From: Planctomycetota bacterium
Lineage (GTDB): Bacteria > Planctomycetota > UBA1135 > UBA2386
Assembly (NCBI GenBank): GCA_027621295.1
Contig: JAQCBR010000007.1
Location: forward strand, 1-64,000
Reading direction: 5' to 3'
Length of the DNA stretch: 64,000 nt
In this document: in pieces, positions 30,397 through 39,057 of the stretch
How positions within the stretch are numbered: the first letter of the stretch is position 1
Layout: every line of letters begins with the position of its first letter
Notes under the pieces: generated by a model
The model's database searches: none
What the model saw: only the letters and a program-made list of their open reading frames with translations
Told to the model about the DNA's origin: nothing
Made by a program: the position numbers and the translations under genes

Positions 30397-32435
30397 CGGA
30401 GCCTCGCGCTGCGGCGCAGTCGAAGCGCTTCCGCGGTGCGGGCCAGCCGGCGTCGGGCGAGCCGATGCTGTGGCTGACCGGCGCGGCCCTCGTCGTCTGC
30501 CTGGCGATGGTCTTCGGGCTGTGCGGATGGATCGCGATCCGTGCGCTCCCGTCGTTCTGGCCGGGAGAAGTCGTCGCGCTCGAGACACGGGACGGCGCGC
30601 TCCACGTCGGAGAGGTGGCGCGTGTCGAGGAATACCGGATCGACGCGGATTCGGCGGCGGGCCTGCCGGCAGACGTCCGTTCCGGACTGGCGGTGGACGA
30701 AGACGGCGTGCTGTCCGCGTCGCGGACGCTGCTCCGCACCGGCAACTACGACCTCTTCGAGTCGCACTTCCGGTGGATCGACGACACGGATCTCGTCGGC
30801 TCCGCGCAGGGAGTTGCCCGGTTGCCCGACGAGGTCGCGGTCGTCGAGCGGATGGAGTGGGGCCGCTTCTATGGCTTCCCCACGCTCGCCGCACGCGTCG
30901 AGGACCTCGGTGCGGATCGCGGCGACGAGGAAGCGCGGCGTGCCGAACTCGCCGCACGGGCTGTTGTGAAACCCCCGGACGGCGCAGTCGCCGGGGCGCG
31001 GGTCCGACGGGTGGGCGTGGACGGAGGCTCCGTGGATCGGTTCGTGAGAATCGAGTCGGTGCTCGACGACGATCGCATCACGGGTTTCGCCTGGCTCTTT
31101 GAGGGATCTTCCGAGGCGTGGGCGAGGCTCGCCGAGTGGGTGCCTCTCGCCGCAGCGCAGCGCGCGCGCATCGGCGAGCTGCGAGAGCGTGAGGTCGGTG
31201 CCGTCGCGGCGCGCCTCGAGTCGGCGCGCTTGCTCCGACGCGAGGCCGAGCTCGAGCACCGGCCGAGTCCGGCATGGATCGCAGCCTACGACGATCTGCG
31301 TGCTGCACGGCTGGCGGAGGACCCCGATGCCGCGGCGCGTGCCGAGAGGACGTTGGCGGACGTCGAACGGGACTTCGGTCCGGCTCCCGCAGCGTTCCGG
31401 CGGGCGATCGAAGACGCCGAGGCGGTGGAGCGGGCAGCCGAGGCGGAGTTCGCCGTCCTGATCGATCAGATCGCGGCGATCGAGGCCCAGGCAGCTCGGC
31501 ACGTCGTGCACTTCGCGACCTCGGCGGAAGGTGTCGAGAAGTCCATCCAGGCACTCGACATCGTGCGTGCCTATCCGGCCAACCGGCTGGGGCTCCTCGA
31601 CCGCGTGGGCATCTACGTGTCGCGCTGGGGGGAGTTCCTCGGCGGTCAGCCGCGCGAGGCGAACAACGAAGGGGGCGTGTTCCCGGCGATCTTCGGCACG
31701 GTGCTGATGACGCTCCTGATGTGTCTCGTCGTCGTGCCGTTCGGCGTGCTCGCGGCGCTCTACCTCCGCGAGTACGCGCGGGACGGCCTCTGGGTCTCGG
31801 TGCTGCGCATCGCGGTGAACAACCTCGCTGGCGTGCCGAGCATCGTGTTCGGGGTCTTCGGCCTCGGATTCTTCTGCTACATCGTCGGCGCGTCGATCGA
31901 CGACCTGTTCTACGCGGCTCGGCTCCCACAGCCGACGTTCGGCAAGGGCGGCCTGATCTGGGCATCCCTGACGCTCGCGCTCCTCACAGCTCCGGTGGTC
32001 ATCGTCGCCACGGAGGAGGCCCTGGCTGCGGTGCCCCGGTCGGTGCGGGAAGGCAGCTACGCGTGTGGTGCCGGCCAGTGGCAGACGCTGCGCCGCGTGG
32101 TGCTGCCGCAGGCGATGCCCGGGATCCTGACCGGTGCGATCCTGGCGATGGCCCGCGGCGCGGGAGAAGTCGCGCCGCTGATGCTGGTCGGTGCGGTCAA
32201 GCTCGCCCCCGAGCTGCCGTTCGCGCTCGAGCCGCCGTTCGGGATCAACCGGTCCTTCATGCACCTCGGTTTCCACGTCTACGACCTCGGGTTCCAGAGC
32301 CAGAACTCGGAGGCGGCGAAGCCCATGGTCTACACGACAGCGCTCCTGCTGATCGTCGTCGTCGTGATCCTCAACGTCGCCGCACTGATGCTCCGTGCGA
32401 GGCTGCGGCGGCGTTCCTTCCACGCGGCCTTCTGA
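30393..32435 (+). CDS. pstA: Phosphate ABC transporter permease PstA, large form (about 680 aa)
   Basis: GTG start overlapping pstC stop (GTGA); C-terminal permease GGVFPAIFGTVLMTLLMCLVVVPFGVLAALYLREYA... and REGSYACGAGQWQTLRRVVLPQAMPGILTGAILAMARGAGEVAPLMLVGA. Confidence 0.9.
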   Translation: MTEPRAAAQSKRFRGAGQPASGEPMLWLTGAALVVCLAMVFGLCGWIAIRALPSFWPGEVVALETRDGALHVGEVARVEEYRIDADSAAGLPADVRSGLAVDEDGVLSASRTLLRTGNYDLFESHFRWIDDTDLVGSAQGVARLPDEVAVVERMEWGRFYGFPTLAARVEDLGADRGDEEARRAELAARAVVKPPDGAVAGARVRRVGVDGGSVDRFVRIESVLDDDRITGFAWLFEGSSEAWARLAEWVPLAAAQRARIGELREREVGAVAARLESARLLRREAELEHRPSPAWIAAYDDLRAARLAEDPDAAARAERTLADVERDFGPAPAAFRRAIEDAEAVERAAEAEFAVLIDQIAAIEAQAARHVVHFATSAEGVEKSIQALDIVRAYPANRLGLLDRVGIYVSRWGEFLGGQPREANNEGGVFPAIFGTVLMTLLMCLVVVPFGVLAALYLREYARDGLWVSVLRIAVNNLAGVPSIVFGVFGLGFFCYIVGASIDDLFYAARLPQPTFGKGGLIWASLTLALLTAPVVIVATEEALAAVPRSVREGSYACGAGQWQTLRRVVLPQAMPGILTGAILAMARGAGEVAPLMLVGAVKLAPELPFALEPPFGINRSFMHLGFHVYDLGFQSQNSEAAKPMVYTTALLLIVVVVILNVAALMLRARLRRRSFHAAF

Positions 32436-32461
32436 GCCCGTCCCGATCCGGAGAAGTCCCC

Positions 32462-33328
32462 ATGTCGCCGATCCCAGCAGGAGGTTCCGAGCGTCCCCCG
32501 AGGGACCCGCGTCCCTCGAGGCTCCGTCCAGGTGGGTGGTCCGAACCCGTGGTCCACGCCGAGGTCGCGCAGGAGGAGCCGTGTTTCGAGATCGAGGGGT
32601 TCTCGCTCTGGTACGGCGAGAACCGCGCGCTCGACCGCGTGACGATGCGAGTGCCCAAGGGTCGCATCACGGCGCTGATCGGTCCGTCCGGGTGCGGGAA
32701 GAGCACCCTCCTCCGCTCGATGAACCGCCTCAACGACATGGTGGACTCCGTGCGGGTCGAGGGCGAGATGCGCCTCGCCGGGGACCCGATCTACGGGAAG
32801 GAGGTCGACGTGATCCGGCTGCGCAAGCGGATGGGGATGGTGTTCCAGAAGCCGAATCCGTTCCCGATGAGCGTGTTCGAGAACGTCGTCTACGCGCTGC
32901 GTGTCGATGGGGTGCGCGACCGCGCGGTGCTCGAGGAAGCCTGTGAGCGGGCGCTCCGGGACGCGGCGCTGTGGGACGAGGTCCGGGATCGCCTCGGCGC
33001 GTCCGCGCTCGGACTGTCGGGCGGCCAGCAGCAGCGGCTGTGCATCGCGCGCGCGCTCGTCGGCAATCCGGAGATCCTGCTGATGGACGAACCGTGCTCG
33101 GCGCTCGACCCGATCGCGACGAGCAAGATCGAGGATCTGATGGCGTCGCTCGCCGGCGAGTACACGATCGTCGTCGTCACGCACAGCATGCAGCAGGCTT
33201 CGCGGGCCAGCGACTTCACCGCGCTGATGTCCTACGGCCACCTGCTCGAGTTCGGGCCGACCCCGACGATGTTCCAGACGCCTCGCCTGCCGGAGACCGA
33301 GGACTACATCCGGGGCCGGGTCGGCTGA
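32462..33328 (+). CDS. pstB: Phosphate ABC transporter ATP-binding protein PstB
   Basis: LIGPSGCGKSTLLRSMNRLNDMV; GMVFQKPNPFPMSVFENVVYALR; LSGGQQQRLCIARALVGNPEILLMDEPCSALDPIAT. Confidence 0.95.
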   Translation: MSPIPAGGSERPPRDPRPSRLRPGGWSEPVVHAEVAQEEPCFEIEGFSLWYGENRALDRVTMRVPKGRITALIGPSGCGKSTLLRSMNRLNDMVDSVRVEGEMRLAGDPIYGKEVDVIRLRKRMGMVFQKPNPFPMSVFENVVYALRVDGVRDRAVLEEACERALRDAALWDEVRDRLGASALGLSGGQQQRLCIARALVGNPEILLMDEPCSALDPIATSKIEDLMASLAGEYTIVVVTHSMQQASRASDFTALMSYGHLLEFGPTPTMFQTPRLPETEDYIRGRVG

Positions 33329-33379
33329 CGCGGGCGCCGCGACTTGAACGCAGAGATCCCTGCGGCATCCTGCCTCGCC

Positions 33380-33874
33380 ATGGCTGCCCGCAAGTCCGCA
33401 CGACGATTCTGGCTGGTCCGCTCCGAGCCGGACGTCTACTCGATCGACGACCTCGCCCGCGACGGCGTCACGTGCTGGGACGGGGTGCGCAACTACCAGG
33501 CGCGCAACACGCTCCGGGACGACATGAGCGTCGGTGACGGAGTGCTCTTCTACCACAGCAACGCCAAGCCGCTGGCCATCGTCGGGGTCGCTCGCGTCTC
33601 CCGTGCCGGCTATCCCGACCACACGGCCTGGGACCCGAAGACCAAGTACCACGATCCCAAGTCGGATCCGAGCAGCCCGACCTGGTACATGGTCGACATC
33701 GAGTTCGTCGCGCGTTTCGACGAGCCGCTGTGCCGGGACCAGCTTCTCGACGAGCCCGAGTTGGCCGGCATGGCTCTGCTGCAGAAGGCGAGTCGGCTCT
33801 CGGTCCAGCCGGTCACGCCCGACGAGTGGAGCCGCGTGCTGAAGATGGCCGGAGCCCGGGTCAAGCTCGGCTGA
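33380..33874 (+). CDS. EVE domain-containing protein (thymocyte nuclear protein 1-like)
   Basis: FWLVRSEPDVYSIDDLARDGVTCWDGVRNYQARNTLRDDMSVGDGVLFYHSNAKPLAIVGVARV. Confidence 0.92.
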   Translation: MAARKSARRFWLVRSEPDVYSIDDLARDGVTCWDGVRNYQARNTLRDDMSVGDGVLFYHSNAKPLAIVGVARVSRAGYPDHTAWDPKTKYHDPKSDPSSPTWYMVDIEFVARFDEPLCRDQLLDEPELAGMALLQKASRLSVQPVTPDEWSRVLKMAGARVKLG

Positions 33875-35240
33875 CTTCGGCGCGGATCGCACGGACGGCG
33901 AGGACGGCCGATGCGATGGACGCGAACAGCGCGGCCGTCACCAGCCCACCGAGCACACCGAGCGCCGGCTGCTCCGGCAGCATCGCGTGCCCGAAGAGGA
34001 CCAGTGGTGGCGCGAAGACGGCGAAGCGGAGCGCGGAGACGAGGATCCCTAGTCTCGGACGGTGCAGCGCTTCGAACGTGGGGCGGATGATCAAGAACGG
34101 GAGGTTCGCGCACAGGGCGACGGGGAGCATGCTCATCGCGATCTGGGTCGAGCGATCGCTGAGGTTCGACGCGCCGTCGCCGGGCACGAAGAAGCCGGCG
34201 ACCTCGCCGGGGAACAGCACGCCGACCGGCAGGGCGAACGCGAGGCCCACGCCTCCGGCGAGCGCGGCGGCCCGACGGAGATCCCTCCCGACCGTGCGCG
34301 GGTCCGGCGTCTCGTGGATCCGCCGCGCGACGAACGGCACTACGGCGACCGCCGTCGCGATCGCAGGCATCAGCGTGATGCGGAGCAGCGCGTGGTAGAC
34401 CCCGTAGGTGGAGAGTGCGCGCTCGGGGTGGGCGGCTGCGTTCAGCAGTCCGTTGACGAGCCATCCCTCGAGGGAGGCGAGCGCCATCGTTGCGCCGGCG
34501 GGAAGCGCCAGGACGAAGATCGCGCGCACAGCACCGGGAGAGCGTGCCGGCCCTGGGGCCTGCCATTCGGGGGACGCGGTCCTGTGTCGCTCGTGCTGGC
34601 GGGCGCGCGACAGCGCGTAGGCGAGCGCGGTCAGTCGGGACAGCACGGTCGCGAGCGCGATCCCGAACAGGCCGAGGTCCAGCCCGAAGACGAACAGCGT
34701 GTTGAGCAGGACATTGGTCGCCGTCGCGTAGATGCCGGCGAGCATCGTGCTCCGGGTGTCGTAGTGGGCCTTGACGACCGAGTCCGGGAAGATCGACCAG
34801 AACCCGGTCAGCGGCATCCCGACGAGAAGCGTCGTGCCGTAGACCTGGAAGGCGGCCATGACCCCCGGCGCGAGCCCCGTGTGGGGGAGGGCCAGATGCA
34901 CCGCCATGCCGCCGAGCGCGCACAGTGGGATCAGCGCGAACAGGATGCGCCGCATCGCGTGGCCCAGATCTGCGACCCGGTCTGCGTCCCTGCGTCCGAA
35001 AGCGCGGGCGAGCTGGGCGGTGAAGCCTGCCGACAGGCCGACCCAGATCGCGGTGTAGACCTCCTGGAACGGGATGTAGAACGCGATCGCAGCGAGGGCG
35101 TTGGGGTCGTCGAGGAACCGGGCGTAGACCAGGTCCACCATGCTGAACGCCTGTCGTAGCGTGAACGAGACGATCAGCGGCAGCGCCATGCCGGCGAGGC
35201 TCGGCGCTCGTTCCGGGGGCGTGCTGCGCGGGGCGGACAA
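33861..35240 (-). CDS. MATE family efflux transporter
   Basis: 12-TM protein: LIVSFTLRQAFSMVDLVYARFLDDPNALAAIAFYIPFQEVYTAIWVGLSAGFTAQLARAFGRRDADR. Confidence 0.82.
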   Translation of the reverse strand: MSAPRSTPPERAPSLAGMALPLIVSFTLRQAFSMVDLVYARFLDDPNALAAIAFYIPFQEVYTAIWVGLSAGFTAQLARAFGRRDADRVADLGHAMRRILFALIPLCALGGMAVHLALPHTGLAPGVMAAFQVYGTTLLVGMPLTGFWSIFPDSVVKAHYDTRSTMLAGIYATATNVLLNTLFVFGLDLGLFGIALATVLSRLTALAYALSRARQHERHRTASPEWQAPGPARSPGAVRAIFVLALPAGATMALASLEGWLVNGLLNAAAHPERALSTYGVYHALLRITLMPAIATAVAVVPFVARRIHETPDPRTVGRDLRRAAALAGGVGLAFALPVGVLFPGEVAGFFVPGDGASNLSDRSTQIAMSMLPVALCANLPFLIIRPTFEALHRPRLGILVSALRFAVFAPPLVLFGHAMLPEQPALGVLGGLVTAALFASIASAVLAVRAIRAEVSRA

Positions 35241-35294
35241 GACGGGCGCGGAGGATACTCACGACCACCTCGCCCCGATACGATCCTCGGCCCG

Positions 35295-35618
35295 ATGGTC
35301 TTGGTGCGAGCAGGTGTCACGCGGCCGCAGTGCGGTGGGCAGGTGGAGACGGAGACGCGCGCGCAGTCCCGGACCGCGCTGCCGTGGAACGTCGTGGTCC
35401 ACGATGACCCCATCACGCCGATGTCCTACGTGACCAAGGTGTTCATGGAGGTCTTCGGCTACGGAGAGGTGAAGGCCCAGAAGCTGATGCTCGAGGTGCA
35501 TCACCGCGGACGCTCGATCGTCTGGGGAGGCCCTCGCGAGACGGCGGAGCTGCACTGTCAGAAGCTCCAGGGGCGGCACCTGAAGGCGTCGCTCGAACCC
35601 GGGAGCGCCGACGAGTGA
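35295..35618 (+). CDS. clpS: ATP-dependent Clp protease adaptor ClpS
   Basis: PWNVVVHDDPITPMSYVTKVFMEVFGYGEVKAQKLMLEVHHRGRSIVWGGPRETAELHCQKLQGRHLKASLEP. Confidence 0.92.
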   Translation: MVLVRAGVTRPQCGGQVETETRAQSRTALPWNVVVHDDPITPMSYVTKVFMEVFGYGEVKAQKLMLEVHHRGRSIVWGGPRETAELHCQKLQGRHLKASLEPGSADE

Positions 35619-36181
35619 GGGTCGAGGCCTACGTGGACGCGGACGGGGATCTGGTCCTCGACCGGCTCTCGGAGGGGATCGTCGCGGCGCTGGGCGCGAT
35701 CCCCGCGCTGCTGCTCGCGACGGGCGACGGCGTCGAGGAGCGCCTGCTGCCGCGGACCTACGTCGACGACGAGGACGAGGCCCACTGGCGTCGCTACGTC
35801 CGTCCGGACCTGGAGCACCTGTTCGCGTCCCGCGCGGAGATCGTCACCAAGGACCTGCGGCAGGTCCGCGTGTCGCCCGACGGGCCGTACTACTGGCTCT
35901 GCATCCCGGTGCGCCACCGGGCTGCGTGGGAAGCAGCCCTCATGGGCGCGTGCCACGCGCTCGCTGCGAAGGCCGGCCTCGATGACGATGAGCTCCAGTC
36001 GGGAGAGCCGCGCGGATCGGACCCGACGAAGCTGGGGGCTCTCACGCAGATCCAGGTCTACCAGGCTCTGGTCTGGCTGATCCTCGAGGTCGGTGGGCAC
36101 ACCTGCCCCGACCCGGAGGTCGTGGAAGAGTTCGACCCCGACAGCCCGGGAGCGGAGGACGGCGGAGAAATCGGCGGCTGA
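35615..36181 (+). CDS. DUF2017-like protein
   Basis: GTG start overlapping the clpS stop (GTGA); layout LLPRTYVDDEDEAHWRRYVRPDLEHLFASRAEIVTKDLRQV...AAWEAALMGACHALAAKAG...QIQVYQALVWLILEVGG resembles the DUF2017 family next to clpS in Actinobacteria. Confidence 0.65.
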   Translation: MRVEAYVDADGDLVLDRLSEGIVAALGAIPALLLATGDGVEERLLPRTYVDDEDEAHWRRYVRPDLEHLFASRAEIVTKDLRQVRVSPDGPYYWLCIPVRHRAAWEAALMGACHALAAKAGLDDDELQSGEPRGSDPTKLGALTQIQVYQALVWLILEVGGHTCPDPEVVEEFDPDSPGAEDGGEIGG

Positions 36182-36267
36182 CGCGCTGCGGCGGCGCCCG
36201 TGACCCGGCTGGATCACGGGCTCGGACAGGCTCTGCCGACCTCGGTCAGCAGCCTGCCCCGCCGGGG

Positions 36268-39054
36268 TCAGATGTCCTCGCCGTCGCCGCCCTCTCCGAG
36301 CGACTCCTCGAGGAGTTCGCCTTCGTCGCCCGCAGCAGCGTCGAGCTCGGCGCCGGGAGCCGCGTGGACCCGGAACGCCTTCTCGTTCGTCTCGCCATCG
36401 ACGGTCACCCGCAGCAGATAGTCGCCCGGTCCCGTGGCGGTGGACGTGCCGCGCTGGCGGGCGCCGCGGCCACCGCGGCCACCGCGACCCGGGGACCACA
36501 CGACTTCGTGGATACCTGGAGTGGTCTCGCCGCGCTGCGTGAAGACCACCTCGCCGGACACGTCGATCACCTCGAGCTGGACGCTGCTGGCGTCGTCGCG
36601 GAGGTGGTAGCGGAAGACCGGGCGATCCTCGAGGCGGTCGGCGCTCCAGCTCGACACGCCGGGGTAGCGGACGGTCGGGAAGGTGCGGCGGGTCAGTCTG
36701 CCGTCGCGCGGCTGGAACAGGTGGTGCGACTTGCCGAGCACCTCGGCGTTCGCCTCGGCGAGCACGGTGGCGTCGAGGACCCAGAAGCCCCGGCCGTGCG
36801 TGCCGAGCACCACGTCTTCTTCGCGGGGATGCACGACCAGGTCGTGGATCGGCTGGGACGGGAGGCCTGCACCGAGCGGGTGCCAGCGGGCGCCGCCGTC
36901 GAGCGACGCGTGGACGCCGAACTCCGTGCCCACGAGGACGCAGTCGGCGTTGCGCGGGTGCTCCTGCACGACGTTGATCGATGCGCCGTGTGGCAGGTTG
37001 TTGGCGATCGCGCGGAAGGTCGCGCCAGCGTCGGTGGACAGGAACAGGTAGGGGTTCCGGTCGTCCTCGCGGTAGCCGGTGAACGCGACGTAGACGCGGT
37101 CGGCGTCGTGCGGCGAGCACTCGACGCGGCTGACCCACAGGCGGGGCGGGACGCCGTCGAAGCGGTCGGTCCACTCCGCCCAGCGCGTGCCGCCGTCGGC
37201 GGTGGCCCAGACCCGACCGTCGTCGGTGCCGACGACGAGCATGCCCTTGCGGAGCGGGGACTCGTCGAGCGTCGTGATCGTGCAGTGCGGAACGTCACCG
37301 GAGAGCCGGTCGGGATCCGCGGACGTCAGGTCCGGGCTGATCGACTCCCAGCTGTCGCCGCGGTCCTCGGATCGGTGCAGGTATTGGCTGCCGTAGTAGA
37401 GCGTCCGAGGGTCGTGCGGCGAGATGAGCAGCGGGCTCATCCAGTTGAAGCGGAGGTCCGGCTGGCCGCGCTCGCTCCGTGGGCGGATGCCGCGGCGGGC
37501 GTCGGTGCCGAGGTGGACCCGAGTCAGGCCGCCGAACTGCGACTCGCAGTAGACGGTGTCGGGATCGCTCGGGTCGACCTGGACGTAGAAACCGTCCCCG
37601 CCGCCGATCTTGAACGCATCGGCGTGGTCGAGCGGTGCCTGGGTGACGCTCCGCGACGGGATGCCCCAGGTGCCGTTGTCCTGCGTGCCGCCGTAGATGT
37701 TGTACGGGACCCGCTCGTCGACGGCGATCGCGTAGAACTGGCCGATCGGCAGGTCGTCGTGGTACTGCCACGTCCGACCGCCGTCCCAGGTCTGACCGAT
37801 GCCGCCGTCGTTGCCGAGCAGCGCGCGCTTCGAGTCGGCGGGGTCGATCCACACAGCGTGGTGGTCGACGTGCAGGCGGTTGTCGAAGCCGTTCGAGTCC
37901 CACGACTTGCCGCCGTCGCGCGTCACGGCGACGCGGACGCCCATCACGTAGGCGGTGTCCTTGTCGTTCGGATCGAGCGTCAGCTGCCCGTAGTAGTAGT
38001 GGGGGGCTCCGCCGACCGGTTCGCTGGAGACCTTGGTCCACGACTTGCCGGCGTCGTCCGAGCGGTAGAACTCACCGCCGATCGGACGCGGCGCGGCCGC
38101 GTCGCCGGGTGCCTCGTCCGTCTCGCCGAGGCCGAGCGGGTAGAGCTCGGGGTCGATGTCCGCCGGGACCTCCGGCTCCGCGTCTTCGGCCGCCCCGCGG
38201 CCGCGGCCCGACCTTCCCCCGGAGCTGGAGCCCGGGTTGTTGTTCTCGACGATCGCGAACGCGAGCGCCGGGTCGGCCGGGTGGAAGCGCACGGCGATCC
38301 GGCCGATCGCCCCATCGGCGATGCCGGAGACCTTCTTCCACGAGTCTCCGCCGTCGGTGCTGCGCCAGAGCGCGCTGCCCGGGCCTTCGTCGCGGAAGTC
38401 CCAGGCGCGGCGACGACGGTCGTAGCTGGCGGCGAGGATCGTGTCGGGCGCCGCCGTGTGGAGGGCGATGTCCACGAAGCCCACGTCTGCGTCGATGTGC
38501 TTGACGAGGGCCCAGGTCGAGCCGCCGTCGGTCGTCCGGTAGACCCCCCGGTGCTCGCCCGACGAGTAGAGCGGGCCGAGCGCGGCGACGTAGACCCGAT
38601 CTGGATCGGTCGGGTGCACGACGACGCGGCCGATGTGGTCGGTCCCGTCGAGGCCGACGTGGGTCCAGGTCTTGCCGCCGTCCGTCGACTTGTGGACGCC
38701 GTTGCCCCAGTAGGAGCTGCGCTGGTTGTTCGCCTCACCGGTGCCGACGTAGAGCACGTCCGGGTTCGACGGCGCGATCGCCAGGTCGCCCACCGAGAAC
38801 GCGGACTCCTGGTCGAACAGGACGTCGAAGCTCTGGCCGTTGTTGGTGGTCTTCCAGATGCCGCCGGTGGCGGTCACCGCGTACCACGTGAAGCGGTCGT
38901 TCGGCGCGACCTCGATGTCGACGATGCGACCACCGAAGTTCGCGGGGCCGATGCTGCGCCAGGTCGACGACGCGAGGGCGTCGCCGACGGACTGCGCGGC
39001 GAGCGGGAGGGCGCCGAGGGCCAGCGCCACGGCCGTGTGGAGTTGGGTGCGCAT
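36268..39054 (-). CDS. Secreted BNR/sortilin-like (VPS10-type) multi-bladed propeller protein
   Basis: Signal peptide MRTQLHTAVALALGALPLAAQS; many Asp-box repeats (KSTDGGKTW, RTTDGGSTW, RSTDGGDSW, RSDDAGKSW, VTRDGGKSW, RSEDRGDSW, ASLDGGARW). Confidence 0.88.
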   Translation of the reverse strand: MRTQLHTAVALALGALPLAAQSVGDALASSTWRSIGPANFGGRIVDIEVAPNDRFTWYAVTATGGIWKTTNNGQSFDVLFDQESAFSVGDLAIAPSNPDVLYVGTGEANNQRSSYWGNGVHKSTDGGKTWTHVGLDGTDHIGRVVVHPTDPDRVYVAALGPLYSSGEHRGVYRTTDGGSTWALVKHIDADVGFVDIALHTAAPDTILAASYDRRRRAWDFRDEGPGSALWRSTDGGDSWKKVSGIADGAIGRIAVRFHPADPALAFAIVENNNPGSSSGGRSGRGRGAAEDAEPEVPADIDPELYPLGLGETDEAPGDAAAPRPIGGEFYRSDDAGKSWTKVSSEPVGGAPHYYYGQLTLDPNDKDTAYVMGVRVAVTRDGGKSWDSNGFDNRLHVDHHAVWIDPADSKRALLGNDGGIGQTWDGGRTWQYHDDLPIGQFYAIAVDERVPYNIYGGTQDNGTWGIPSRSVTQAPLDHADAFKIGGGDGFYVQVDPSDPDTVYCESQFGGLTRVHLGTDARRGIRPRSERGQPDLRFNWMSPLLISPHDPRTLYYGSQYLHRSEDRGDSWESISPDLTSADPDRLSGDVPHCTITTLDESPLRKGMLVVGTDDGRVWATADGGTRWAEWTDRFDGVPPRLWVSRVECSPHDADRVYVAFTGYREDDRNPYLFLSTDAGATFRAIANNLPHGASINVVQEHPRNADCVLVGTEFGVHASLDGGARWHPLGAGLPSQPIHDLVVHPREEDVVLGTHGRGFWVLDATVLAEANAEVLGKSHHLFQPRDGRLTRRTFPTVRYPGVSSWSADRLEDRPVFRYHLRDDASSVQLEVIDVSGEVVFTQRGETTPGIHEVVWSPGRGGRGGRGARQRGTSTATGPGDYLLRVTVDGETNEKAFRVHAAPGAELDAAAGDEGELLEESLGEGGDGEDI

Positions 39055-39057
39055 GGT

